Source of the DNA: Elymus sibiricus
Taxonomy: Eukaryota; Streptophyta; Magnoliopsida; Poales; Poaceae
Direction of reading: 5' to 3'
NCBI GenBank assembly: GCA_039707655.1
Contig: CM077676.1
Location: 241,384,866-241,448,865, forward strand
Length of the DNA stretch: 64,000 nucleotides
A program made the position numbers and the translations under genes. The notes under the pieces are model-generated. The model searched no databases, was not told the origin of the DNA, and saw only the letters and a program-made list of their open reading frames with translations. Positions 51,203 to 61,823 of this stretch are shown piece by piece (position 1 is the first letter of the stretch; each line of letters starts with the position of its first letter).

Positions 51203-52698
51203 CGTTGATTCACAGTATGGAGTCTTTGCCCTCGTTTTCTAGCCCCAATTTTGTTTGATTTTGCCCAATTTTGAAAATTACCCACAAAAATAGCCCTACC
51301 AAATTTTTTGTGATTTGTTGGTTTGATGATGTTTTGTTGATTTTGATCCATGGATTTGCTTGGTTTCGAGTGGATCTAGCTTTCCCCCACCTTCTCCATC
51401 AATTCCATCCACAAAATCTTCCGAATTTTGCCCCAAAATTTTCTTTTATCCACTTGTTCTTCGAGTTCATTCACGGATCCCATAGCCCGGACATCCGGCC
51501 CGAGAGCCCGAACATCCGGCGCCCCGGACATCTGGGCCCCAAGCCCGGACATCCGGCCCATGGGAACCAGCACGCCAACACTTCGCAATTTCATCAATTT
51601 TTTGCCAATTCCCACCATTTCTTCCGCAACCACTTGAGCCACTCCACCACCAATTTCCGCAACCACCACTTTGTGCCATTTGAGATTTTGAGTCGCGGGT
51701 TTTCCGTTTCCTAACGTGTTTTGGCTACTTAGTAACGGTTCAACATCGACATCACCGCCGCTCATCATCGCCACGGGACTCGTCATCGACAACACCAACT
51801 CCACCATTGTGACACCCTAACCATAAGCAAGGACGGTAACCTCGACGACAACTTGTTCATATCCTTCCCATTGCATTGTGAAACCCCGAGACCATCTTTT
51901 GCGTAGCTTTCCTACGAGACTAGCCATTTGAGTATTGCCGGGCAACGCTACTTGTGTACTTTAGTGATACCGATCCGCATAGCTATCATAGCATGCATAC
52001 ATACACATATCATCTCTTGTGCCAAAATTTTGTTCCCGCATATACATCATTGCTATCTTCGTACGAGCATTTCGCATAAGTGGCCAAAGGAAACCATCAA
52101 AAGAAAGAGAAGCTTTTAAGCAAAAGAGAAAGAGCAACAAGCTTGTAAGCAATAGCCATAGCATCGCCACATTACATAGCATATTTGGTCATCTTGGATC
52201 ATTGTGACAAGTTCACCGGGAATCATACATACATAGCAAAAGTGAGATAGAAAGCCATACGTTTTGTCTCTTATTGGTTATGCACAAGTTCGTATCCGCC
52301 TATTGATCAAGCGTGCTAGTGTCTCTCTAGTGTTGTGCAACAAGAGCATTTTTCGTGGATTCCACATTTTGAGCTCATTCCTTGGTTGCACGACCTCATT
52401 TATCTATCCGTGCGTGTGTTTCCGTGTGCTACTTATTGCTATTGGTCTACTTGTTACACTTGCGAACTTGTGAATCTTTTCAACATTATTGATATCTTGC
52501 TTGCAAATTGCAACTATTTTGTGCCACCATCCTCACCAAGCTACTCCATAAGCCTTTTGTGTAGGTGTGAGAAACAAACCCGGTACCAATTCTACTATCA
52601 TAGCAATACATTGAGTGATACTTGATACATCTTCAATCTTCGGAAAAGGTAACTTTGGTTTTGTTCTCTCATTTCCTACTCACCTCTACTTGATCATG
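51203..52698 (+). other. Leader of GYP-3
   Basis: A 1.5-kb T-rich untranslated region. It contains four GGACATCCGG units at 51480-51560 and otherwise only chance ORFs. The GYP-N leader has the same size, composition and array position. Confidence 0.65.
51480..51560. repeat. GGACATCCGGCC array, leader of GYP-3
   Basis: Four units (CGGACATCCGGCC, CGAACATCCGGCG, CGGACATCTGGGC, CGGACATCCGGCC) within 80 bp, about 300 bp downstream of the PBS. Confidence 0.88.
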
Positions 52699-54468
52699 AT
52701 GGATAGGCCAAGTACATCTTCAAATCCTCTCTTCGACGAGCACGAAGCACCGAACGACTACGTATCCAAGAGCCATCTCTTTGGCGTATAACAAGCCTTG
52801 CATCAAGAAAGTGAAGCTTTAGGCGACCGCATCGAGCAACTCGCCACCGACTTGCGTCACTCTGAATCACGAACAAGAGACTACATCGACACCAAGCTTA
52901 CTACACAAATGGAAGAATTTCGTGCCATGATGATTGACCGTGCTTCCTCAACTTCGTCATCAACTAGGAGATCACAGTCAAGACGCCATTCTTTGGATTC
53001 ATCATTGGATGCAAGTCTTCCTCGAGCTCATCTACATCCTCGGCAAGAACATCAAGCTCGCCAAAATCCATTACATGGCAATGGTTTGCAACAACGACTT
53101 CGAGAGCGCAAACGTCAACACCATCAAGTTCAAGATGACACGCACCGAGAGCAAGTTCCACGACGTCAACAACAAGACGCCCAAGACGGCGATCCACTTC
53201 GGCAAGAGCAACAACGTCGTGAATAACAAGCCCTCGAAGCACAACGTGCCCTTCGTGAAGCCACTCATGCACTCAACGAGCACAACCGTCGTGTGCGTGA
53301 AGAAGAAGAGGCGTGTCTCCAAGAAGAAGCCGCACACCATGAAGAGAATCAAGAAAGGAGGAACCGGGCAAGAGTACCTCGTCCCCACCGTCAAGCCAAC
53401 GGCGTAGAGCAAGAAGAGAATGGGCATGACGACCCACCTCCAAGACAAGAGCGACGACAACATCGGCATAATGACGAACAACGCTACGGAAAGCTCAAGT
53501 TCAACATGCCCAAGTTTTCCAGAAGCAATGACCCTGAAGACTACCTCTCATGGCCCTTAAAGGTGGACAAGATATTCCGTCTACAAAACTATGAAGAACA
53601 AGAGAAGGTAGCCATGGCATCACTTGAGTTCCAAGTCTATGTTCTCATTTGGTGGGAGCAAGTGATCGAGAGACGCCAAGAGAAAGGTGAACCACCTATC
53701 ACAACGTGGACTCAAATGAAGGATGTCATGAGAGCTCGCTTTGTGCCTACACACTATAGCCGCGACCTCTTCAAGAAACTTCAACTCCTCAAGCAAGGCA
53801 CCAAGTCGGTTGAACAATACTACAAAGATATGGAGATTGCAATGATACGAGCCAACGTCAAGGAAGATGATGAACAAACGATGGCGCATTTCTTGAATGG
53901 TCTCAATCATCCAATCAAGAAAATTGCGGACTTTCAACCCTACTCCAACCTCGTCGAGCTAGTACACCAAGCCAACAAAGCGGAGCGTCAAGTGCAAGAG
54001 GATTACAAGTACTCCAAGTACTCTTCCAAGACCTACGGTTCTTACACTCAAGCCTCAACGACTACGACACCTCCTCCAATGACTCGAGCAACACCATGTA
54101 CCGGTGACAAGTCAAGCTACAAGTGCCCTTCGACATCTTTGAGTCGTCCTCCTACTACTACAAGCAACTCCAAGCCAAGAGCTTCGTCATCAACAACTCC
54201 TACGGATGCCACCGACAAAACAAGTGACACCAAGTGCTTCACTTGCAAGGGCCGAGGCCACAAGTCCTTCAAGTGCCCAACACGATGCACTATGATCATG
54301 AACGCCGACAGCACCTACGATTCCATGAGTGAAGATGAAATGGAAGCACTTGAGCACGTGGCCATGCACCGACAAGTGAATGAAGATGAAGATGATCAAG
54401 TGTTTTGTGACAATGATTCGAGCCCCGCTCTTGTTGTCTCCAAGGTCTTGACAACAACATCAAGATGA
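52699..54468 (+). pseudogene. Gag of GYP-3
   Basis: One frame runs from ATG 52699 to 54468 with stops at 52789 and 53224. Landmarks: coil at the start (DRIEQLATDLRHSESRTRDY), S/R-rich region, E/R coil (EEEEACLQEEAAHHEENQER), capsid domain (FNMPKFSRSNDPEDYLSWPL, WTQMKDVMRARFVPTHYSRD, SVEQYYKDMEIAM, MAHFLNGLNHPI) and a CCHC zinc knuckle CFTCKGRGHKSFKCP (about 54238-54282). The ORF 53293-54468 (391 codons) covers capsid and nucleocapsid. A frame change near 54465 leads to protease. Confidence 0.9.
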
Positions 54469-54469
54469 A

Positions 54470-55993
54470 GACCAACGTTGCCACATCTTCCATACCAAAG
54501 TGGGTATCCAAGGACGTTCCGTCAAGGTCATCATCGACGGCGCAAGTTGCCACAACTTGGCAAGTGAAGAGTTATGTACCAAGCTCCAATTGGTCAAGAA
54601 GAAGCACCCTCGCCCATACAAGGTCCAATGGCTTAGCGACTCCGGCACCATTCAAGTAGAGCACACCGTCCAAGTGTCCTTCAAGATAGCCGCCTACGAA
54701 GACAACTTGGAGTGTGATGTGGTTCCTATGTCCGTGTGCCATCTCCTCCTTGGAAGACCTTGACAATTCGATCGCAACATCATCCACAACGGACGGACCA
54801 ATCACTATAGCTTCAAGATGAAGGGCAAGGAATTTGTTCTTCGACCTATGACACCAAGTCAAGTCCTCGCGGATAAGCAAGCATCTACCCATCATGGAGA
54901 GACAAATGAGCGAGTGAACCACCAAAAAGAGAGTGAGCGCCACAAGCCAAAAATGAGCGACTCCACGATGAGCGATAAGAGAGAGCTAGTTCTTTTAGCC
55001 ACCAAAAGAGATTTGAGGGATGTGAGTGAGAGCCCATCAAGTGTTCTTCACTTTGTGCTTGTGTGCAAAGATGAAGTGGTGCGGACTAATACTTCACAAC
55101 ATCTTCCTTTGGTATTGTCTAATTTATTGCAGGAATTCGCGGACATGTTTCCTGATGAGCTACCTCCCGGACTTCCTCCACTTCACGGAATCAAACACCG
55201 CATCGACCTCATCCCCGGCGCACCTCTACCAAACAAGGCACCTTACCGCGTCAACCCCGAGGAGACCAAAGAAATCCAACGGCAAGTCCAACATCTCATG
55301 GAGAATGGGTATGTACGTGAGAGCTTGAGTCCATGTGCCGTTCCGGTAATTCATGTGCCTAAGAAACATGGTACCTATCGCATGTGTTCTGATTGCCATC
55401 CCATAAATGCTATCACCGTTAGATATCGCCACCCCATTCCACGCCTAGATGACATGCTTGATGAACTTAGTGGAGCCACCATTTTCTCTAAAATTGATCT
55501 TAAAAGTGGCTACTATCAAATACGCATGCAAGAAGGTGATGAATGGAAAACGACTTTCAAAACCAAATTTGGCTTGTATGAATGGTTAGTCATGTCTATG
55601 GGTTTATCACAAACTCCTAGCACTTTTATGCATGTGATGCATTATGTTCTTCGCAAATATATTGGTATTTGTGTTGTGGTTTACTTTGATGACATCCTTG
55701 TGTTTAGTGAAACTCTTGAAGATCATGTCAAACACCTTAGAGACGTATTGCAAGTTCTTAGAGACGAGCGACTTTATGCTAACATGGAAAAATGCACTTT
55801 TGGTATTGATAAGCTTGTTTTCTTGGGCTTTGTTGTCTCCTCTAAGGGTGTTCAAGTGGATGAAACTAAAATTGATGCTATCAAGAATTGGCCACAACCA
55901 ACCAATTTGCTTCAAGTGCGTAGTTTCCTTGGCTTAGCCGGCTTTTATCATCGCTTTGTGAAGGATTTTAGCACCATTGCATGCATTGAGTAA
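54470..55993 (+). pseudogene. Protease and reverse transcriptase of GYP-3
   Basis: Protease: VKVIIDGASCHNLASEELC (about 54520-54577), then VPMSVCHLLLGRP ended by TGA at 54761 where a Trp is expected. RT ORF 54818-55993: FADMFPDELPPGLPP, IDLIPGAPLPNKAPYR, palm FSKIDLKSGYYQI, catalytic VVYFDDILVFS (about 55675-55707) with both aspartates, and thumb [16 protein letters not shown]. After this a frameshift near 55980 leads into RNase H. RT looks catalytically complete apart from being in a broken polyprotein. Confidence 0.92.
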
Positions 55994-56425
55994 GAAGAAT
56001 GCACCATTTGTTTGGGGTCCATCTCAAGATGCCGCATTTCATGAGCTTAAGAACTTGCTTACACATGCTCCATTACTTGCATTACCCAACTTTGATAAAA
56101 CTTTTGAAGTGCATTGTGACACTAGTGGTAATGGTTTTGGTGGTGTGTTGATGCAAGAGAAGCGACCTATTGCATACTTTAGCAAAAAACTTTCCGGCGC
56201 GCAACTTAACTACCCCATCTATGACAAAGAGTTATATGCTTTAGTACGAGTATTGCATGTGTGGGAAAATTATCTCCGACCACGTGAGTTTGTCATCCAT
56301 ACGGATCATGAAACGCTTAAATAACTTAAGGGTCAAACAAAATTGAACAAGCGTCATGCAAAATGGAGTGAGTTCATTGAGTCATTTCCTTATGTTATCA
56401 AGTATATCATGGTAAGGAAAATGTT
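55977..56425 (+). pseudogene. RNase H of GYP-3
   Basis: ORF 55977-56324: [38 protein letters not shown] (first D), [37 protein letters not shown], then [13 protein letters not shown] and a TAA at 56322-56324. A short region in other frames links it to MADALSRK at 56426, the usual RH end. Single RNase H, unlike the Tat elements. Confidence 0.9.
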
Positions 56426-57388
56426 ATGGCAGACGCTCTTTCACGCAAGTGCATGCTAGTTACTAAGCTTGAGTTGAATGTCATAGGATTTCTGCACATT
56501 AAAGACTTGTATGCGCATGATGTTTCTTTTGCAATTCCTTATGCCAAATGCTTATCACACAACACTTGGGAGCGATACTATTTGAAAGATGATTATCTTA
56601 TGCGAGCTAGCAAACTTTGTATCCCCGAGTCTTCTCTTCGTTTCTTGCTTTTGCAAGAGGCTCACGGTGGAGGACTCATGGGACATTTCGAATGCGACAA
56701 GACATTTGCTACGCTCTCCAAGAACTACTTTTGGCCTAAGATGTTTTGAGATGTGTCACGCTACACAAACCGGTGCTCTACATTCCGCAAAGCTAAGTCC
56801 AAAGCTCAATCTCATGGTCTATATATGCCACTTCATATTCCATATCATCCATGGGAAGATATTAGTATGGATTTCGTGCTTGGTTTGCCTAGAACTCAAA
56901 ACTGCAAAGACTCGGTATTTGTTGTTGTGGACCATTTCTCTAAGATGGCACATTTTATTCCATGTAACAAGATAGACGATGCTTCACATGTTGAAACTCT
57001 CTTTTGTAGGGAAATCTTGCGATTGCATGGAGTGCCAAAGACGATTGTGTCGGACCGAGACGTCAAGTTCCTTAGCTACTTTTGGAAGACACTATGCGCC
57101 AAGCACGGAATCAAGCTCCTATTCTCATCGGCATATCACCCTCAAACCGACGGCCAAATGGAGGTCACGAACTGGACTCTATCCACACTACTCCGCGTGT
57201 TGATCAAGAAGAACATAAGGGAGTGGGAGGAATGTTTACCCATCGCCAAGTATGCCTACAATCGAGCACAACACTCTACTACCGGCAAGTTCCCCTTCGA
57301 GGTCGTCTATGGCTTCAACCCATTCTCCCCATTGGACATTCTACCACTACCTCTACAAGAGCGCATCGACATGGACGCGAGTGCATGA
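56426..57388 (+). pseudogene. Integrase of GYP-3
   Basis: Two ORFs in one frame split by a TGA at 56747. Zinc region: EAHGGGLMGHF and a CX2C pair changed to [10 protein letters not shown] (second Cys is Phe). Core: [12 protein letters not shown] (D), [11 protein letters not shown] (D), [20 protein letters not shown] (E), so the DDE triad is visible. [17 protein letters not shown] motif follows ([20 protein letters not shown]). Stop at 57386. Confidence 0.9.
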
Positions 57389-57816
57389 GCGAGCTACCTC
57401 AAGAAGATGCACGCAGATACATGGCACGCGATCAAGCGCCAAGTACAATGACTCGCAACCAAGGTCAACATCAACAAGCACCCCATGGTGTTCAACCCCG
57501 AAGATCTTGTGTGGCTACACCTTCACAAAGCCGCTTCCCCAACGAGCGCAAGTCCAAACTACTACCTCGAGCCGACAGCCCCTTCAAGGTGCTAGCACGC
57601 TTCAACAACAATGCCTACAAGATCGACATCCCTCGCGACAAGTACAACATGAGCGACACATTCAACGTCAAGGACTTATCTCCCTTCCATGGTGATGTGG
57701 ATTCCGATCTGAGGACGGATCTTTTTCAAGAGGGGGGAGATGATGCGGAGCATCCCACGGTCATCCCCATAGACATACCTACGTTTCCTCAAGTGCCAAT
57801 CAGACCAATGACATGA
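57389..57816 (+). pseudogene. Integrase C-terminal end of GYP-3, overlapping the 3' LTR
   Basis: After frame changes, the frame at 57082-57816 reads [39 protein letters not shown] and [20 protein letters not shown], then QEGG over the polypurine tract and on into the LTR ([20 protein letters not shown]) to a TGA at 57814. In the same frame family the LTR continues ALETEVTSLLSELPFDSSET. No chromodomain pattern is seen. Confidence 0.8.
57728..57740 (+). other. Polypurine tract of GYP-3
   Basis: AAGAGGGGGGAGA directly before the 3' LTR start TGATGCGG. Confidence 0.9.
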
Positions 57817-58753
57817 GCACGTGAAAGAGCTCTCGAAACCGAGGTGACATCTCTCCTTAGTGAACTTCCATTTGACTCGAGTGAGACATGGCTACTACCT
57901 CAAGCCGAAGTGCTATGTGTGATCAGGTATGAAGAAGACCTCCTCGGGAATGCTCGGAACGAAGACCAAGTCGACAAGTACACGGACGGACGTGCGCGAG
58001 AAGGAAGACCGCTGGAAAACTACAGCGGCCGAACATCCGGCCCCTGGCTCGGACATCCGGCTCCTGAAGAGAAGCACAGCAGCAGCAGCCCAGCCGTGAA
58101 GTAGCTACAAGGGCCCGGACATCCGGCCGGAGGCCCGAACATCCGGCCCGACCAAGCCGGACATCCGGCCTCTGCCCAGAAATCTGGCCCCCCCATCACA
58201 GAAGCTGAGAGCCTCCAGGCCGGACATCCGGCGCCAGGGCCGGACATCCGGCACCCCCGCGAACCGCCGGACATCCGGCCCGACGCCCGGACATCTGGCC
58301 CCTGCCAGCACACTTAAGGCCATTCGGCCGTGTAATCTTATCCACTCATCCCCACTTCGTCCTAGACTATAAATAGACCTCTTCCTCATCCTTTCTAGGG
58401 TTAGCAAAGTATATTGAGACATTGAGTAGAGCTTTGCCCCTTGCATCTCCTCTTGGGGAATCAAGACCTCTCTAGGGAGAAGGATCCCCATCATAGGATC
58501 ATCAAGACCTCCTAAGGGTGAAGGATCTCACCTAGATCACCAAGACCTCACCTCCTTTGGAGTGGGAAGAACTTTACCTTGTGCTTGTTTCCTTGGATTG
58601 TCCTTGTATGCTTGTGGATCTCATGTATGCTATCCTAGTGGATGTGTGATTTGGGTTTGTTTGAGTGATTTCCCTTGGTTGATTTTGTTGTTTCTCTCTT
58701 TTTCCCCCTCCAAGTGTGGAAAGATCATCAAATTAGGGTTCCACCCTACATCA
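57741..58753 (+). repeat. 3' LTR of GYP-3 (1,013 bp)
   Basis: Colinear with 50173-51186. Carries the GGACATCCGG array at 58025-58305, TATA box TATAAATAG at 58368-58376 and the end CCCTACATCA. Its first 200 bases are an open coding-like stretch. Confidence 0.93.
58025..58305. repeat. GGACATCCGGCC array, 3' LTR of GYP-3
   Basis: Same units and order as 50455-50740, with scattered C/T and G/A differences between the two copies. Confidence 0.9.
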
Positions 58754-58758
58754 GACTA
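58754..58758. other. Target-site duplication of GYP-3, right copy
   Basis: GACTA, identical to 50168-50172. Confidence 0.93.
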
Positions 58759-60547
58759 GGGAGAAGGGTGTTTGGCTGGTGGCTTGATTTGGTGTCGTCC
58801 TGAGTGACCAAAGAACTGCCGGCTACTCATCAATCCAGCGCCTTCTGCACTTGTGCAGCCTGTCAAACGTTCTTGTCTTGAGGCCTCGTAGCACTTCAGC
58901 ATTTGCTCTTTCCGCTTGACCATTGTTTCTCGGGTGAGCAACAGATGCAAAACAGATTTTGCTGCCAAGATCTTGGATATACTGCATGAAGGTGCAGCTC
59001 GTGAATTGTGCGCCATTATCGGTGATAACCCTATTGGGAACACTAAAACGGCAAACTAATCCTTTGAAGAACTTGACGGCTGACTGTGCTGTCACCTTCC
59101 TCACTGCTTCCAGTTCAGGCCACTTTGTGAACTTGTCGATTGCAACGTACAAGAACTCAAAGCCCCCGGTAGCACAGGGAAAGGGGCCCAATATATCGAG
59201 CCCCCAGACCGAGAAGGGCCAGGAGAGAGGTATTGTTTGGAGTGCCTGCGCTGGCTGATGTATATTCTTTGAATGAAACTGGCATGCTTCACACTTGGTT
59301 ACTAGCTCAGTTGCATCCTGGAGGGTAGTAGGCCAATAGAAGCCTTGCTGGAAAGCTTTACCGACAAGTGCTCTTGATCCTATGTGAGAGCCACATATGC
59401 CTCCATGTATCTCCGCCAACAGCTTTAGCCCATCTTCCCGGCAAATACACTTCAATTTCACCCCATTCGGTCTCTTTCTATGCAGAATGTTATCCACAAA
59501 CTGATACATACTTGACTGACTGGCTACTTTCTCAGCTTCTTCTTGTTCATCGGGAAGTTCTCCTGTTTGAAGGAAATGAACTATCTGTTGTGCCCAAGTT
59601 GGAGCCTGAGGCTCAACGACAAGGATTAAAGGCATCTCTTCGGGTGTAGAAGCGCTTGTCTCAACGGCAAGAACTTGACGTTCTGCTAGAGGTTGCTGCT
59701 CACTAACGACCGCGGTGTTGTTCCCGGTAACATTCTTGCCGACGGCTTCTGGGAGCTTTACCGGAAAATACTTGCCGGTGTTCAACTTTCTTCTTTTGTT
59801 TGCCTGCGTTGATGGAGTGACTGATGGTTGATTCAAATGGAGCACAAAAGTTCCTGGTTCCACAGGGAGCTTTTGAGCGGCACACTTTGACAGATGATCA
59901 GCAATGCTATTTTTCGCACGAGGAACGTGCTCTGTTTGCAATCCGTCAAAATGTTCTTCCAATTTCCTCACTTCTTCCACATACGCTTCCATCAACGGGC
60001 TCTGATAATCTTTATTGACCTGCTTCACAACAAGCTGCGAGTCACCATGGATGATCAATTTTCTGATTCCAAGGTCCACTGCGATCCTGAGACCAGCAAG
60101 GAGTCCTTCATAGTCAGCAGTGTTGTTTGTAGCCTTCTCCCTGGGAAAGTGCATCTGAATCACATACTTGAGGTGCTCTCCGGTGGGTGCAACAAGCAGC
60201 ACTCCGGCACTGGCGCCTTGCAGTGAGAAGGCACCGACAAAGTACATAATCCATTCTTTAGCTGTTTCTTTGCCGGGGAGAGCTGACTCTTGAATCTCTT
60301 CGTCTTGCGTTGGTGTCCATTCTGCAATGAACTCCGCCAAGGCTCTGCTCTGAATAGTTGAAGTGCTTTCAAACTTGAGTGCAAAGCTCGACAGCTCCAA
60401 CGTCCACTCCACTATCCTGCCGGTTGCATCTGGATTTCTCAAAATGCGCTGTAACGGATAGCGAGTGACAACAGTAATCTCATGTACTTGGAAGTAATGG
60501 CGCAGCTTCCTCGAGGCCATGAGGAGGCCAAAAGGCAATTTTTGCAC
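58759..60547 (-). CDS. TAT-6 pol: RNase H end, second RNase H and integrase core
   Basis: The ORF 60547-58823 is open for 574 codons. It holds the RH end (LLMASRKLRHYFQ, LQRILRNPDATGRIVEWTLE), the second RNase H (MYFVGAFSLQGASAG, NNTADYEGLLAGLRIA, IIHGDSQLVVKQVNKDYQ, RAKNSIADHLSKCA), the linker, and the integrase zinc region and core (VWGLDILGPF, VITDNGAQFTS, NNGQAERANAE). The first catalytic D of the second RNase H is V (YFVGA against YFDGA in TAT-3 and TAT-5). A stop at 58821 precedes the GYP-3 junction. Integrase DDE residues are all present. Confidence 0.9.
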
Positions 60548-60571
60548 ACCAGAGTACCTTGGCGTAGCCCC

Positions 60572-61070
60572 CTACAAAAGGGAGCTTACAAAGTAAACTT
60601 GGTGCTGTACCAATTTCTTCTTGGGCACTATCTGCTGATTCACTTCATTTGCTTGCGCTGCTTCTGATCTATTGGCACCAGACTCTGTCAGAGAAGATTC
60701 TGGCTTGTCACTTGACGGGCTTGCCGCTGCTGCTTCTTCGTCATCAACTTCCCTCTGTGCCACTAATGCAGCACTGACCACTTGATTCGTTGCCGCCAAG
60801 TATAGCAACAACGGTTCTTGTGGTTTAGGTGCAACTAGTGTTGGCGCAGAGGAGAGTTACTTCTTCAAATCCTGCAGTGCAGCCTCCGCTTCCGGAGTCC
60901 ATTTCATAGGACCTGCCATTTTGAAGATTTTTAAAAACGGCAAGGCATGCTCAGCTGATTTGGAAATGAACCTACTCAATGCTGCAACACAGCCGACAAG
61001 GCGCCGCACATCCTTGACGTGCTTGGGTGCTTCAATTTGCTCAATAGCTATGATCTTGTCGGGATTAGCT
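60572..61070 (-). pseudogene. RT thumb and RNase H N-part of TAT-6
   Basis: Frame pieces 61129-60857 (LLGFFVAQRGIEANPDKI, VKDVRRLVGCVAALSRFIS, MKWTPEAEAALQDLKK) and 60811-60572 (LLYLAATNQVVSAALVAQRE, then a D/S/A-rich insert and VYFVSSLL) follow the RT core after a frameshift near 61100. A stop at about 60857 and another at 60570 separate them. Confidence 0.85.
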
Positions 61071-61784
61071 TCAATTCCACGTTGAGCTACAAAGAATCCG
61101 AGAAGGTTGCCGTGGAATGCCAAACACACACTTCTCGGGATTGAGCTTCAGATTGATTTTGCGCAAATTTTCAAATGTTTCTTCTAAATCTTGAATGAGG
61201 GTTGATTTGTCCTTGGTTTTAACCACTATATCACCCATATATGCTTCCACATTTCTGTGCAGCTGGGGCTCAAAACCAATTTGGACAGCTCTTGCAAAGG
61301 TTGAACCAGCACTCTTTAATCCGAAAGGCATATGCACGAAGCAGTATGTGCCACATGGAGTAATGTATGCGGTTTTCTCCTCATCCTCCTTAGCCATGAA
61401 AATCTGATGATAACCAGAATATGCATCAAGAAAGGAGAGTAGATCATAGCCGGCAGTAGAGTCACCAATTTGATCGATGCACGGCAAAGGGAAAGGATCC
61501 TTTGGACATGCTTTGTTGATATTAGTATAGTCAATACAAAGTCTCCACTTTCCATTTGCTTTGCGTACTACAACTGGATTTGCCAACCATGTTGTATGTA
61601 GCACACCTCTAACTAAGCCTGCCGCTTCTAACTTCTTTATTTCTTCTGCAATGAATTCTTGTCGTTCCAAAGCTTGCTTCCTGACCTTTTGCTTGACGGG
61701 CCGAGCAAGAGGGCAGACGGCAAGGTGGTGCTCGATTACCTCCCTGGGAACGCCGGGGATGTCAGATGGTTGCCATGCAAACAC
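61071..61784 (-). CDS. Reverse transcriptase core of TAT-6, catalytic box changed
   Basis: 237 open codons: DIPGVPREVIEHHLAVCPLA, WLANPVVVRKANGKWRLCID, FLDAYSGYHQIFMAKEDEEK, YCFVHMPFGLKSAGSTFARA and VEAYMGDIVVKTK. The YMDD box is YMGD, so one of the two metal-binding aspartates is lost and the enzyme should be inactive. TAT-3 has YMDD in the same context. A frameshift near 61100 ends the ORF. Confidence 0.9.
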   Translation of the reverse strand: MFAWQPSDIPGVPREVIEHHLAVCPLARPVKQKVRKQALERQEFIAEEIKKLEAAGLVRGVLHTTWLANPVVVRKANGKWRLCIDYTNINKACPKDPFPLPCIDQIGDSTAGYDLLSFLDAYSGYHQIFMAKEDEEKTAYITPCGTYCFVHMPFGLKSAGSTFARAVQIGFEPQLHRNVEAYMGDIVVKTKDKSTLIQDLEETFENLRKINLKLNPEKCVFGIPRQPSRILCSSTWN

Positions 61785-61823
61785 ATCGACATTCGCCCAC
61801 AGGAAGGCAACGAGCGTGCTTTC

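Larger units (their letters stand above)
50173..58753 (+). mobile_element. GYP-3: full-length Ty3/gypsy element (8,581 bp)
   Basis: Both LTRs, PBS, gag, PR, RT, RH, INT, polypurine tract and a perfect 5-bp duplication are present, in plus orientation inside the TAT-6 integrase. Coding is broken by at least eight stops or frameshifts. The LTRs differ by many substitutions (12 in the first 110 aligned bases, 3 in the next 100), so the insertion is not recent. No chromodomain is visible after integrase. It is the youngest of the nested layers on this side, since it interrupts TAT-6, which interrupts COP-2. Confidence 0.93.

Noticed and set aside
52798..53226. Separate small gene in front of GYP-3 gag
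   Set aside because: Same frame as gag, divided only by single stops; it is the gag N-terminal part.
57389..57816. Chromodomain at the end of GYP-3 integrase
   Set aside because: I see no aromatic-cage pattern after the integrase core; only the short DLSPFHGD tail and then the LTR.
60482..60667. Short plus-strand ORFs opposite TAT-6 pol
   Set aside because: Shadows of the RNase H and integrase frames.
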